Counted from the first letter of the stretch, positions 43,821-56,271 are shown. The stretch is 64,000 nt of DNA from Drosophila persimilis (GCF_003286085.1 NW_020825313.1:1426001-1490000); one strand, 5' to 3'. The notes: a model not told the origin generated them from the sequence alone. Numbers and translations are program-made.

Positions 43821-44099
43821 ATGTGCCTATATAATAACTACTCACAGCTAACAGAAACTAGTAATCTTTCAACAGCGATGGATGACCTCGAAATCATTTT
43901 TATCGATTCCCAACCGGAATCAACCATAAATCTTGACTATCAGCCGAGCTCCGTAGACCTGTACCTGATTTTTGGGATTAAGACCCAAACCTATCTCGAG
44001 AGCAATCTCTATAACTTCAACTGGTTAAGTGATATTAAATGGGATGATGACGACGATGACCTAAGGAATGCAACGCCTAATAATGATAATCCATCATAG
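43821..44099 (+). CDS. Acidic short protein of unknown function (unit 2)
   Basis: Same as the unit 1 frame, with the better start at 43878. The first stop of unit 1 (TGA) is TCA here, so the frame runs one codon further to a TAG at 44097-44099. The acidic coding continues beyond the stop in frame to the BEL insertion at 44299. The protein sequences of the two units are otherwise nearly identical. Confidence 0.4.
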   Translation: MCLYNNYSQLTETSNLSTAMDDLEIIFIDSQPESTINLDYQPSSVDLYLIFGIKTQTYLESNLYNFNWLSDIKWDDDDDDLRNATPNNDNPS

Positions 44100-44298
44100 A
44101 TTTTCCCGGATGATGACAACATTTTCGATTTAGTAGATAATCAGGACGATGATAACAGATCTCGACTCCAGGAACTACTTCGAGACGAAGATGATGATGA
44201 CTTAATTGCTGCGGTAAAAATAACTGAGGCGAAATTTTATAATACGAATACATATTTATATAATAAGAATATTTTATGTATTTTTCTAAAAATAATAT

Positions 44299-44693
44299 TG
44301 TTTGAGATGCCAAGCTTTTTTGGCACCTATGTCTTTCAAAAATGAAAAGAGATTTTGGGTTAAACTTTATAATTCGTATTTAATCTTGGTGGCTTAGCAG
44401 AAGCCGATTGCTTGCTATTGCCAGATAAAATTTATGCGAGATCGATATGCAACCAATGCGCAGAGGGGTTAGCATAGAACTAAACTATGGACGACGGCGT
44501 TAGATCAAAGTGACTGCCGAAGTGGCGGCAGCAGATCAAAGTAATTGCCGAAGTGGCGGCGGCAGAGAGCCCCTTTAGCGGGAGAGCGCAGCAGCTCTGC
44601 AGAAAGTCAACGCTTTACAACATAGGCGGCTCTCTCTGCTCATACAATAATAATGTTAAAGTTACGGTTATTATTCAGCGGCTGGCCCGAACA
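44299..44693 (-). repeat. 3' LTR of young BEL (unit 2)
   Basis: 395 bases, TGTT...AACA on the minus strand. Confidence 0.9.
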
Positions 44694-47316
44694 TACTCCC
44701 CCCGTTGGGAGCTAGTCTCTCAACAGATTCCTTAAGGGGCAGCAAACATAGCCGAGTGACGGCCCTCCTGATGTTTCCTGAGGATGTCTTCAGGTCAGCG
44801 ACGCGACACACTCCGTCCTTGCCCAAAACGACATCGACCACTCTAGCCAGTGGCCAACGCATTGGAGGAAGATTTTCGTCCTTCACCAGAACGAGGTCGT
44901 TCTTGCAGATGTTTTGCGCGGGGGTACGCCACTTCGCGCGCTCTTGCAAAAGAGTGAGATACTCTTCGCGCCAACGGATCCAAAATATTTGTTGTAGTTG
45001 GGTGACCCGCTGCCAGCCATCCAGACGATTGTAGTTCAGCTTCGTTAGGTCAGGCTCGAGGATTTGCTCATGGGGGCCGCCTAAAAGCAGATGAGCAGGA
45101 GTCAAAACGTCTAAATCATCAGGATTTTCTGAAAGCGAGAGCAAAGGGCGAGAGTTAACAATTGCAGTGATCTGACAGATCAGAGTGCGCAGCTCGTCGA
45201 AGCTAAGCACAGATGGTCCAACTGAGCGGTACAGGTGATATTTTGCGGTCTTCACGGCCGCTTTCCACAACCCGCCAAAATGCGGAGAGCGAGGTGGGAT
45301 GAAACTCCAGTCGATCGAGTCAGCCATGCAGGATTCGTGGACCTCCTTCATATGCGGTTCGCTCAGACAGAGCTTCTTTAGCTCCAGAAGCTCGTTCTTG
45401 GCCCCAACGAAGTTTATCGCATTGTCCGACCAAATTTGACTTGGCCTTCCTCGAGTGGAAGTAAAACGCTTTAGTGCGCCTAGAAACAATGCGGTGGTCA
45501 AATCCTTTACGAGCTCCATGTGTATAGCCTTAGAAGTGAAGCAGATGAATACGCTAATGTAGCACTTGATCGGAGGCCTTGTGCGGATTTCTGATCGGTA
45601 GAAAAAAGGTCCACAGTAATCTACTCCAGTGACTTCAAAAGCTCGAGATCCTTCCAAACGTTCCTTAGTTAGGTCTCCCATGATGTGTTCGACCATGCGC
45701 GGCCTAGTCCTGAAGCATCTCACACATCTGCTGACGACCCTTGACACTGCCTTAACACCTCCAATGGGCCAATATTCCAGCCGAATTTTGGATAGCAAGG
45801 CGCGAGGTCCGGCATGGAGGTTTCTTTCATGATAATATCTTTTCAGCGCAAGGGTAATGGAATGTCCCTTTGGCAGAATGAGCGGGTGCTGAGCGTCAAA
45901 TCCTAGCGATGAGTTGCCAAGACGACCTCCAACTCTAAGTAGTCCAGAATGATCGATGAACGGGTTGAGCGAACTAATAGAACTGGATTTCATGACTTGA
46001 CCATTGCGCCGAATCTCCTTTATGTCCATCCACAAATTTGCCAGCTGAATGTGTCGAATTAGAAGATGCGTTCCTTGCCGAATATCAGAAACGGTGAGTC
46101 CTGGATGCCTAAGACGATGTATAAATTTATGCATGTAGGCGAATGTGCGCTGCATGCGAAAGAATGAATTCGCAAATTTGCATCCGGACGTGAGATCGGC
46201 ATGTGGAGACGTGATTAGCAATCCTCTCTTGCGAAGCTCCAAAGTTGCTATGTTGTTAGTAGGAGATACAGGCCACTTATCCTTGGAGCATAGCAAAAAA
46301 GATGGGCCGTGAAACCATAGCTCTGACTGGATAAGATGGTTGGGAAGCGAGCCTCTCGAGAGAATATCAGCAGGATTTAAAGACGTGGGAACATAGCGAC
46401 ATTCCATGTCTGCCGTCAACTCCTGAATTGATGCCACTCGATTTGCCACGAAAACTTGAAATTTAGCTGGCTCGTCCCTAATCCAAGATAATGCTGTTGA
46501 CGAATCCGACCAGCAATAGAACCGACCTGTAAAGATTCCCATGTCCTTTACATTCTGCATCATTTTCGCAAGCAAATGGGCTCCACTTAATTCCAGCTTA
46601 GGAATCGATATAGTCTTTAGCGGCGCCACTCGCGACTTTGAGCACAAAACGTGGCTCGAAGACTGGGCTTCCCTGGACACGACATACACGCAAGCGCCAT
46701 ATGCTTCTAAGCTGGCATCACAGAATCCGTGAACTTCTGTAGCCACACTAGAACGAAGAACCAAGCGAGGAAATGAGATCCGAGAAATGCTTGCCAAACT
46801 ATTTCTCAAGTCCATCCAAGTTGAATGCAACGCTGAGGGTAGGCTTTCATCCCAATCCAAATTTTCTCTCCAAAGCTGCTGAAGGAAGATTTTGCACCTG
46901 ACAATGACTGGATTTATCAATCCAAGAGGGTCGTAGAACCGCGCAATCGTAGATAAAACCGACCGCTTTGATGGCTTTGAGGTTGTGTCCAGTGCGGACA
47001 AGGCAAAAAGCAGCTGATCCGAAGCAGGGTCCCACGCTAAGCCGAGAGTTTTGGCTATGTCGCTTCCATCATTAAACTTTAGGAACTTCTCTATGTCATC
47101 TTCAGGGGTTCCCTCAAGTACTTCCTGGTGACTGGAGCACCATTTCCTAAGTCTAAAGTTACCACGGGACAGTAGAGCTGATGTTTGGTGCATCTTGTCC
47201 ATGACCTGTGCGACCGAATTACCGCCCGAAATTAGGTCATCCACGTAAAACTCCTGCCGCAGAGCAGCTGAACCAAGAGGGTAGGATTCACCCTCGTCGA
47301 TGGCCAGCTGGTACAT
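44671..47316 (-). pseudogene. BEL pol: RT end, RNase H, integrase (unit 2), 881 open codons
   Basis: One open frame from before the RT FYVDDLISGG motif to the end of integrase. RNase H: GFCDASLEAYG, CWSDSSTALSW. Integrase: H2C2 finger, GVDYCGPF, IWSDNAINFVG. At the catalytic Glu position it reads GGLWKAAVK where unit 1 and the family have GLWEAAVK, so the integrase would be dead even though the frame is open. The tail (LTPAHLLLGGP, RWREEYLTLLQER, KDENLPPMRWPLARV) is the conserved BEL C-terminal domain. Confidence 0.88.
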
Positions 47317-47828
47317 TGCGCGGACCGCTAAAAATGATGCAGCCCTCGTCCCGTATGTGACGGTGTCTAATGTGTAGACTTGAACCTCGGACTCGATGGA
47401 ATCTCGCCATATCCAGTTTATGTAGCTGCGGATCCATCGAAAACGACACGGAGTTTTGTCGTCGTACTGTCCTCCTTTAGGACACAGTGATGAGGCAAGA
47501 AATATTTGCAGAGGCTACGGGAATCAGGGTTGACTTGGTGCATATGATGCAAATCAATGTACTCCCTCATAAAGGTGGAATACCGCTCCTTGAGTGTAGG
47601 ATTACGCTCCAGTTTTCGCTCCAGACTGATGAACCGTCGATAAGCCTGAGCTTAAGATTCTCCTAAACGATCAGTATTGTTATTTAGCGGCAGACGAACT
47701 GCATACTCTCCGGATGGCAACCGTGAAAGGTGGCTTACGAAATGTGCTTCACAATCGTCTTCTTCTTTGGTATTCAACCCAGCCTCCACACAATCCTCGA
47801 CTTCCCAAAACATACGAAGAGTTTTATC
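47317..47828 (-). pseudogene. BEL RT N-terminal half (unit 2), deleted
   Basis: Relative to unit 1, 163 bases are missing between CTCGCCAT and ATCCAGTT near 47411. That takes out the RT palm segment (the NDVMM to DNLYQ part) and shifts the frame. Confidence 0.8.
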
Positions 47829-48971
47829 CTACCTTGCTTCCATCTCAGCTATCGAATCTGGACAATTGTGCGTGGCCAAAAGCGCCGAGCTTGATACCTT
47901 CTGTCCACCGCCAGATACGATCCACCCAAGCCGGGTCTTCTGCAGAAGAGGCAGTCCATCGGTGAGTTTGATTTGCCCTACGCAGAGGAGATCATAAAAA
48001 ACGCTCGCACCAATGAGAAGATCAACCCGTTGAGGATTGAAAAATGCAGGATCAGCGAGCTGAATGTTAGATGGAATACACCAATCGGATACATTTACTG
48101 TCATACTTGGTTGAGAATCGGTAATCGTGGGGGCGATGAGAGCAGTAAGTGTAGTTGTGTAAGCAGAGGTGCGAGAATGCATACAAATGCTTATGGTGGA
48201 TCCCTCAGTAGAAACGCTGGTATCGCCCAGCCCAGACACAAGTGCAGACGATTGAGTTCTCCTAAGCTGAAGCTGCTGGGCGAAACTGGATGTGACGAGA
48301 TGCAGCTGCGATCCTGAATCTAAGATGGCACGACAAGGAACTAAAACGCCAGACCGATTCTTCACGAGAACCACGGCTGTAGCCAGAAGCACGACATCAG
48401 AGTGAAGACCTTGGGCAGCAAGAGAGGTAGACGAAGGTAGAGACGAGCTGCTAGCAGAATTTTGAGCAACGGAAAGAGTGTCCGGTTGAACAGCCAGATC
48501 GGGAGGAGTAATACCTGGGCAGCCTTGTGTTGTGGGCTGTATACTAACGAAGTGCAACAAACTATGATGCCTACCGCCGCATACTCGACATTTTCCACTA
48601 TTGCATGTGCGGGTCCGGTGCCCCGGTTTTAGGCAATTGAAGCATAGGGAAAGCTTCTTCACTTCTTTGTGGCGCAGCAACGGTGAGAGATTTCCGAATA
48701 TCTTGCACGAGTATATTCCATGGCCCGCTGAGTGGCAAAAGACGCATACAGACGGGTCGGCGGAAGAGTTGGAAGCTACAAACGTTTTCTTAACCTGCGT
48801 ATAGGAATGGTTTTTTCCCACCTGATCGCTACTAGCGTGTGTCGCTGTAGCATATTCCAATCGCTCCATTTTCTGGCAGCGTTGCTGCAAGAATTCGAAG
48901 AATTCCTCTGCGGTAGGTATAGCATCCGACGATGTGTGCTCCTCCCATTTGGTTTGCGTCTTCGAATCCAA
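47829..48971 (-). pseudogene. BEL Gag C-terminus and protease (unit 2)
   Basis: 380 open codons, nearly identical to 36343-37485, with the same CCHC clusters and DSGSQ protease site. Differences are a few residues, for example DWCIPSN instead of DWRIPSN. Confidence 0.82.
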
Positions 48972-48974
48972 CTT

Positions 48975-49848
48975 CTACAGCAGCATGTTGATGACCATGA
49001 ATCCTGAAATCTCCTCAGCAGTTCCCAATGTCTGCAACGCTCGCATGTGTAAATTGACTGCATCCGAAAACTCCCGAAGCCTTTTAGCAGAAGGCGAGTC
49101 TACCCTCTTTAGCCCAAGAATCTTCTTGATGTGTGCCTGGAAAACAAGTCTTTTGTTATTAAAGCGTTTATTAAGTATATCCAGAGCCGCACGATAATTG
49201 GCACTGGAGAGCTCCAACGATCGAACCGAATCCAAAGCCGCATCAGCGAGGCAAGAGCGAAGGTGCTGGAATTTCTCGATGTCACTGAGATCCGCATCCG
49301 CTTCAATCACCGATTTGAACATTGCCATAAAATCCGAGAACTCGACGTATCCACCAGAAAACTTCGGCACCTTCAGCTCAGGAAGTCGCTGCTTGTGAGC
49401 CATGATGATGGTACTATGTCCGGAATGGCTTGGCAGAGTCGTAGAATGCAGCTTTCAACGATATGAAAAGAGTATCGAAGATTTCGCGCAGCTCACTCCC
49501 AATCTCGTTTTGATCGAGAGCCTCCAATTCATTATGGGCCTTATTAAATTCCTCTCGAATTTCTGCCAACATATCAAGGCGCACCTCGACTTCCGCGGCG
49601 GTCAGCTTATCGATTTTATTCCCCGCGAAGGATTCGCCAAGCCTGTGCAATCGATCATATAATGACTGACTTTTACGCTTATACAGACTCAGTCTGGAAT
49701 CAGCCACCACAATATTTCCGCCCGCGCCTGTATTTGGATCGTTGTCCATGTTAACCGTTGTGCAATCGACACAACAACGGAAAATGAAATACCGCTTAAG
49801 CGTCGATGTATAGACGCGAGAGCGAGAATGCAAGACACGAAAAGTCAA
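48975..49848 (-). pseudogene. BEL Gag N-terminal region (unit 2)
   Basis: Same two-frame arrangement and same breaks as in unit 1 (49848-49414 and 49403-48975), showing that these lesions precede the duplication. Confidence 0.8.
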
Positions 49849-50082
49849 GAACCGCGGCTGCAGCTGCGCAGAGAATGAGAGATTCGACGCTTAAAGTACC
49901 GGAATTTGTCTATAAATATTCCAGCCGCACTTTCACTGAATTTGCACTTTAAACTGTTTTAATGTGCACACAAATGTATTTGTTGGTAGTTAAACTACCC
50001 AACAACACAATATTGTATAATTAATAAGTGTTTTAACGGAACGCGATTAAGAAATGGTTTTATATCACGTCGGGGTCACCAA

Positions 50083-50477
50083 TGTTTGAGATGCCAAGCT
50101 TTTTTGGCACCTATGTGTTTCAAAAATGAAAAGAGATTTTGGGTTAAACTTTATAATTCGTATTTAATCTTGGTGGCTTAGCAGAAGCCGATTGCTTGCT
50201 ATTGCCAGATAAAATTTATGCGAGATCAATATGCAACCAATGCGCAGAGGGGTTAGCATAGAACTAAACTATAGACGACGGCGTTAGATCAAAGTGACTG
50301 CCGAAGTGGCGGCAGCAGATCAAAGTAATTGCCGAAGTGGCGGCGGCAGAGAGCCCCTTTAGCGGGAGAGCGCAGCAGCTCTGCAGAACGTCAACGTTTT
50401 ACAACATAGGCGGCTCTCTCTGCTCATACAATAATAATGTTAAAGTTACGGTTATTCTTCAGCGGCTGGCCCGAACA
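50083..50477 (-). repeat. 5' LTR of young BEL (unit 2)
   Basis: 395 bases, next to the primer site TGGTGACCCCGACGTGAT (minus strand). Confidence 0.9.
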
Positions 50478-50873
50478 AATATATATACATATGTATATAA
50501 TGAATATAACATTTAAACACTATTTATTTTCATTGTTTTCTGTTTTACTTTTGATTGGTTGAATTTCACTTCCTCTTATTACAAGAGAATCATAGGATTC
50601 GTTTGAAACAGGTTTCTTCCAAGTGAGGATTACACAAAAAGAATAAGTGGATTTCAGGTAGAATAGAGGTTGTAACCTGTACCTCATATTATTAGATTGA
50701 CCCAGTAGGAATCGTTTGAAACAGGTTTGTGAACAGGTACTGCTCGTTTTGGATACAGATTAAGAAGGTGTTTGGGGGCGATAAAAAGGAGGCCATTTAG
50801 AAAGAAAACCCTTAGTCCTATTTCAATAGTGAAAGTGGTTAGTTCGATACACAAAAAACAAATAAAACTTAAA
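50478..50873 (+). promoter_or_regulatory. Upstream region of the Polinton-like polymerase gene (unit 2)
   Basis: Duplicate of 38992-39386 with the same TTCGTTTGAAACAGGTTT repeats and the GATAAAAAGG box. Confidence 0.35.
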
Positions 50874-51595
50874 ATGGCATCAGAAATTAAGTGCAACAAT
50901 CTCAATCTCTTATGAGAGCTGCTCTGACTCTAGTAATAATGTGGTGTGTGACCTTTGCTCTAAGTCCATCGACTTAATAAAGTTCGATTCTCATTATGAA
51001 GCATGCTTGGGACCTCGTAATGCTTCTGAGATTCTTTTGAGCAGAGGATCTAATTCAAGTGATCTCCAAGGTCCTTCAACGTCAGGAGCTTCAAAACGCC
51101 CTCGATTGGATACTCCGATGGAACTAAGGATTATTGACTGTTCTATTTGCGGTGAAAGTTACCCTCCGTCTAGGGAAAGACGCCATATGATGTCGGAAAA
51201 ACATAAGAATGCAAGAGCAGCTCAATTAGCGGAAAATAAAAACGTCATTTTAATTCCAACGGAGTAGCGATTTCCTTAAAAATCATATCGTGTTCACTCA
51301 AATAAAGGTGAACAAATTGATTTAAAAGAGTTTTTTCATGATTGCAAAAATGATATTATCAATTTATTGCGTCACTGTATGAGTGAGTACAGATCAATAA
51401 AATACAATTTAAAAGTATATGGATTAAACGTTATAAACACTGATGGTGAAAGCTGAACAGAAACAATGAAGCATTTCATTACACCATACAAACCAATATA
51501 TGAAAACGAGCTGATTGATGATCATCTAAATGATATCATAGAAAATTTAATAACTCTCAGCAGTGAATTCCAGGAGAATGATTCAGGTTAAAATA
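50874..51595 (+). pseudogene. Polinton-like protein-primed DNA polymerase, N-terminal region
   Basis: The 50941-51267 frame has a CDLCSKSI...H finger, a PSTSGASKRPRL linker and a C2H2-like CSICGESYPPSRERRH. After a frame change, 51284-51594 reads LKVYGLNVIN, then KHFITPYKPIYEN and SSEFQENDSG, the conserved stretch found before the exonuclease in insect Polinton/Maverick-type DNA polymerase B proteins. A TGA lies near 51450. The gene then stops being recognisable and is separated from its next part by CR1-like copy C. Confidence 0.65.
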
Positions 51596-51941
51596 AAAAG
51601 ATTATTAATTAATTAATTAAGATAAAAAGTTTTAAATATTTTGAACTTATTTGGACGTTGACATGCAATGACTGCATGTTTCAAGAGGCGATGCAGTTAC
51701 TGCACCGTCAAGTGGCCCGTGTGACACCAGCAGAAGGCTGTTACGCGCGGATCCCAGGCAAAATGCAGCCATCCTCCCGCCCAACCGACCGAGGGGCGCT
51801 GCCGCATGACGCGCGGTGCGTAGCCGAACCGAACGCGAACATGCAAGAAAGATATCTATTAGACTAACATTCGAGGAAAATTAGTACTAAACTTACCAAG
51901 AAACTAAGCATGCAATCAAAATACAAATACCACTACAATTA

Positions 51942-54760
51942 CTAATTAATAGAAAGGTGTGTAAGGATTAATAATTTAATAAGAGGAAGAGAATTAGTGT
52001 TGGATATAATATGGTAGAGGGAATTATAATCCGAGCATAAGACCCTAAACGGTTCATGCAAGGAATAATTCGATCTACAAAGTGGAAGGAACAACGGTAT
52101 AAAATTTCTAGTCAGTCTAATAGGAATCGTGAAGTTTATGCGGCTCAACAGATCAGGGCTGTCTATGTCACCCCTGATCAAGTTGTGCATAAATATCACA
52201 CCAAGCATTTTTCTACGGTTAACTAAGGATGGGAGGTTTACTAATAATAGTCTACTAGAGTAAGATGGGAGTCTTACACCCGCATCCCAGTTAAGGCCCC
52301 GCAGAGCAAAGAGTAAAAAGTTTTTCTGTACTGATTCTATACGGTCCTGGTGTACTTTGTACTGAGGGCACCATACATAGGAGCCGTATTCTAAGATCGG
52401 ACGAACAAGCGAGGTATAGAGAGTCTTTCTTATATAGGGGTCGTCAAATTCCTTTGACCACCTCCTTATAAACCCAAGCACGCCCATGGCCTTATTTACA
52501 TGGTAGAAATGTGTTCGGAAAACTTTAACTTGGGGTCTAACATAACACCCAGATCATCCACCAGGGTAATTCTCTCAAGAGAACCACCAAATACGGAGCC
52601 AACAAGGGGCTAGAACGAAGAAATGTCATAACTTTGCATTTCGAGGCATTAAGGTGTAACAAGTTTGCACAACACCATGACTGAAAGTTATTGATTTCGG
52701 ATTGCAAGCGAGAATGAAATGAAATGTCCTTGTACTGGACACAGAGTTTAACATCATCCGCATACATAAGTACTCGAGAGTATGTTAATACTGAAGACAA
52801 GTCATTAATAAAGAGTGTGAAGAGTAAGGGGCCTAGATGGCTGCCCTGTGGTACTCCCGAAGAAACCTTTACTGGTAAAGAGAGGGAGTTTTTGAAGAGG
52901 ACTCTTTGAGACCTAGAACAAAGGTAGCTAGAAATCCATCTCAGGAGGTTGGGCGGAAACCCTAAAAGGTCAAGTTTATGTGCTAAAAGGGAATGGTTTA
53001 CAGAGTCGAATGCTTTACTAAAGTCGGTGTAAATAACATCCGTCTGTAAGTTACCTTGAAAGCCTTTAATAATGAAAGAGGTAAACTCTAACAAGTTCAT
53101 GGTGGTTGATCGCCGCCTTATAAATCCATGCTGAGTTGGAGATATAAGTGACTTGCAGAGATGTTGCAAGTGCGGAGTTAAAACCTTCTCAAACATTTTG
53201 GGGATAGCGGATAACTTTGCTATACCTCTATAATCTTTTGCATCAGACTTGCTACTTTTTTTATGGAGAGGAATTATAAACGATTCCTTCCATATTGGGG
53301 GGAAGCAAGATGAATTAATGGACAGGGTGAATAGTTTAAGCAAAGGTCCACACAGAGCCTCGGCGTAGTACCTGAGTACACAACCTGGAACCCCGTCTGG
53401 ACCCGGTGAAAACATCGGCTTAACTAGTCGAAGATCATGAAGTAGGGAATATTCATTTAACAAGGGACTGAAAATGACGTTCGACCTCAGTAATCCGTAT
53501 GGGTACGGTTGACCAGAGTAGCTTTCCTCAGAATAGGTGGTTTGGAAAAACTGGGCAAAAAGATCGGCAATTGCCTGCTCATTATTTGCCGACGTATTAC
53601 AAAATGATAGCAAGGATGGGTGTGCGGACGTTCTACGCTTACAGTTTACGAAGCAGTAAAACTGTTTAGGGTCCTGAGAAAAACGTATCCTGCAACGAGA
53701 TAGGTAGTTCTTATAGCATTGAGCATTAAGAACTGAAAAGTTTGACCGAGCTATTACATAACGAGAGTAAGAAGTAGGAGAGCCCACTTCTTGAAATTTT
53801 TTATAAAGTCTTGATTTTAAGTTTTTTAGACTGGATAACTCTTTGGTGAACCAAGGGGGTTTTCCAGATCTAATCGGACAAGAAAGCGGGGCACAAGAAT
53901 CAAAAAATGTGCAAAGAGCATTGTAAAAAATGTTTGTGCCTTTTGTGACATCAGTGCACAAGTACAAAGCGGACCAATCAAAATCCCAAATGAGGTTATT
54001 AAGCTTCGCAAACTCGGCTTTACGAAAGCAGCGGACACGTTCAGGTAGTCGACTCGACCGATCCAATACAGTTGGTCCTATATCTAGCGACACCTCGAAA
54101 GTAGGGTGGTATGCGTCTTACGGTATAGTGAGCGGAAGGGCTCGGGTTAACAATACTATGGTCGGATCCGATACAAAGTATAGATCAAGCAATCGACCCA
54201 AGGAATTTTTCACATGATTGACTTGAGGCAGGGACAGGTCAAGCAAGCCGTCAACAAAGTCATGTCGTGACATGGGCACTAGGATACTAGACTCGTTTAC
54301 CGAAGACCAAACAGTTCCTGGCAAGTTGAAGTCACCAAGAACTATCATACGATCTTTATCAGATAGCGAGGAAGAAACAGCGGTTAAAGCGGACAAGTGC
54401 TGCTCATAAATTGAAATATCCGAAGAAGGTGGGATATACGAGCAAGTAATGAATATAGCGAAAGCGGGAAGAATCAGTTTTACACACAGGAATTCCAGTT
54501 CCTGTTGAACTTGGACTGTGAAGTGTTCTGACGTGAAGTAAGAGTCCACTGCGAATAGAACCCCTCCTGCACGTCGAGACGAACGGTCCTTTCTAAAAGT
54601 TGTGTACCGACCTGCCAAATCCTCGGAACTAAGAATGTCCGGCTTTAACCAGGTTTCAGTAAACACAATAACGTGGGAAGCAAATGCAACACTATCCCGG
54701 AAAAGAATGCTGAGCTTACTACGCAAGCCTCTTACATTCTGATAGGTTACTAAAAGAGAA
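51942..54760 (-). pseudogene. ORF2 (endonuclease, RT) of CR1-like copy C
   Basis: Endonuclease: NVRGLRSKL at the start, FTETWLKPD, GGVLFAVDSYF, VLGDFNLPG. A stop near 54116-54118 separates it, in the same frame, from the RT part (54093-52537). The RT part holds IPLHKKSSKSDAKDYRG, the first catalytic Asp in YTDFSKAFDSVNH, SGVPQGSHLGPLLF and the catalytic YADDVKLC. Frameshifts near 52600 and 52495 (a base lost compared with copy B) throw the C-terminal segment (52487-51942, RRWSKEFDDPYIRKTLY) out of frame. It is inactive but close to complete. Confidence 0.85.
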
Positions 54761-54761
54761 G

Positions 54762-55763
54762 TTAGTTTTTTGGAAAGGTGGAAGCAAGACGGGGAGTTGA
54801 GGAAGACGAAGTTGAGGTTGAGGGTGGCACACTGGAAAGATTTGTAAGGGATATGGGGGGCCTATTCTTCTTCTTAGCCTTAAACTCCTTCACCACCAAA
54901 TGCTCCGGCCAAAATTTGGCGGAGCAAATGGTGTCAAATTGAGTTGGGGAGATGCTTATCTTAAACGAGGCTATCTCCCTGGCATAAGAGAAGTTAAATT
55001 TCTCCACCTTTAAACCCACGGCTTTTATTTTGCTTTGAATAAAAGCAATTACATCATTAGATGTGAGGTCAGGGGCCAGCCGTGAAACAAAAACTTGTCG
55101 TTTTGGTGGGACTCCCACCAGTGGTTTAGTCACCACAGGCCTAGTACCTATGGTGGCAATATCCGGAGGTCCGGAACGTCTATTTACTGGTGGGATCGGG
55201 ATAGACGGGACTACTAGCGAACTTGCGGACACCACGGACACGGACACTGCAGACGTACTTGGCTGCACATTCTCCGAGGCGACCGAATTTGCATCGCCAG
55301 CAGCTGTCGTTGCTCTTGGAGTGGCAAACGAGATCAACTGCTGCACACTTGGAGTGGTCGGAGTCAATTTCTCGGCGGCGCATGGCTGAGTGACGGTTGG
55401 CACTTGCAGATCCCGCGAAGTGACCTTTTTGCGCCTCGGAGACTCATTCAGCAGTTTTAAACCGCTAAACTGAGCCTCCATGGCTAGGATCCGATCGTAT
55501 TGGTTTTTAAAACCAACGGTCAGCTCCTTAAAGCCACTCCGCGTCTGCCTCATAAAAGCTACCATGTCTTTCTCCACCGCATGGCATGCCTCGCAACTGT
55601 AATGCAAGCCATTACGTTTGGCTATAGCATCACTCACGAGGCCAGAAAATCCAGCGCATTTTGCGTGCACTACGCTGTCGCAGAGCCAGCAGGGGACATT
55701 CGGCTGATCGTGGGTGATCTGTTTCTTACAGGTTTTTTTGGCACAGACCACAGCGTATTCCAT
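54762..55763 (-). CDS. ORF1 of CR1-like copy C (intact frame)
   Basis: 333 residues, start MEYAVVCAKK. Residues about 7-60 form a Cys4-His-Cys3 PHD-like zinc finger (VPCWLCDSVVHAKCAGF). Residues about 95-205 are a low-complexity Ser/Thr/Pro/Val linker. Residues about 225-310 form an RRM-like domain (QVFVSRLAPDLTSNDVIAF, then EIASFKISI). The basic KKKNRPP tail ends at a TAA overlapping the opening of ORF2. The protein would bind element RNA. This is the only unbroken LINE frame in the window. Confidence 0.82.
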   Translation of the reverse strand: MEYAVVCAKKTCKKQITHDQPNVPCWLCDSVVHAKCAGFSGLVSDAIAKRNGLHYSCEACHAVEKDMVAFMRQTRSGFKELTVGFKNQYDRILAMEAQFSGLKLLNESPRRKKVTSRDLQVPTVTQPCAAEKLTPTTPSVQQLISFATPRATTAAGDANSVASENVQPSTSAVSVSVVSASSLVVPSIPIPPVNRRSGPPDIATIGTRPVVTKPLVGVPPKRQVFVSRLAPDLTSNDVIAFIQSKIKAVGLKVEKFNFSYAREIASFKISISPTQFDTICSAKFWPEHLVVKEFKAKKKNRPPISLTNLSSVPPSTSTSSSSTPRLASTFPKN

Positions 55764-56271
55764 TTTATTGTTTATTTATTTACTATTATTTGCAAAACAA
55801 ATTGGTATCAGACGAATGTGCCAGACAACGCTCAAAGCGGAATTGGTAAAAAAAGAGAGCAGAGTGGAGAGCGGTTATAGCGAGAGCTATAAGCAGAGAG
55901 CGCTATTGCTCAGAAAGTTTAAAAAGCGAGAGAGAAAGAACAGTTATTGAAGTTGAGGTGATAGCGAGAGAGTGATAAAACAACAAAAGCTACCAGACGA
56001 GAGCGGACTGCAATGCAATGCATTGCGTACTCACTCACTGCAACAACACAAACACAAGCACAGGCCGACGCCGAAAAATAAAAAGTTAAATAATGCTTTA
56101 ATACAAATCAAAAGGCATGCACTAGCGTAATAGAATAGGTTTCCAGATTGTTGTCTGGTTAGGAAGTATAATTAGAATTTATTTAGGAAACCACCAGTTG
56201 TTTATTCAAAACAAAAGGAAAAAATGCGGAGCGCAAAACAAAAACGCGTCTGATCACTACGAAAGAGAACG

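Larger units (their letters stand above)
44299..50477 (-). mobile_element. Young BEL/Pao LTR retrotransposon (unit 2), 6179 bp
   Basis: LTRs at 44299-44693 and 50083-50477 (395 bases each). The flanking AATAT (44294-44298, 50478-50482) is the same target duplication as in unit 1, so this is a copy by tandem duplication, not a new insertion. A 163-base deletion removes part of RT. Confidence 0.9.
39758..51243. repeat. Tandem duplication, unit 2 (11.49 kb)
   Basis: The same content and order as unit 1. The main differences are a 163-base deletion in the BEL RT (near 47411) and single-base changes. It ends at CTCAATTAGCGGAA, and unlike unit 1 the polymerase reading goes on past it (AATAAAAACGTC), so unit 2 holds the original right edge. 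Confidence 0.88.
51651..56271 (-). mobile_element. CR1-like non-LTR retrotransposon, copy C (most complete)
   Basis: This 4.6 kb minus-strand copy has the full order: 5' UTR (56271-55764), ORF1, ORF2 with endonuclease and RT, and 3' UTR (51941-51651). The 3' end (GTCAACGTCCA on the minus strand) is shared with copy B. It is inserted into the Polinton-like polymerase gene. Only one stop and about two frameshifts interrupt ORF2, so it is the best reference for the family. Confidence 0.85.
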
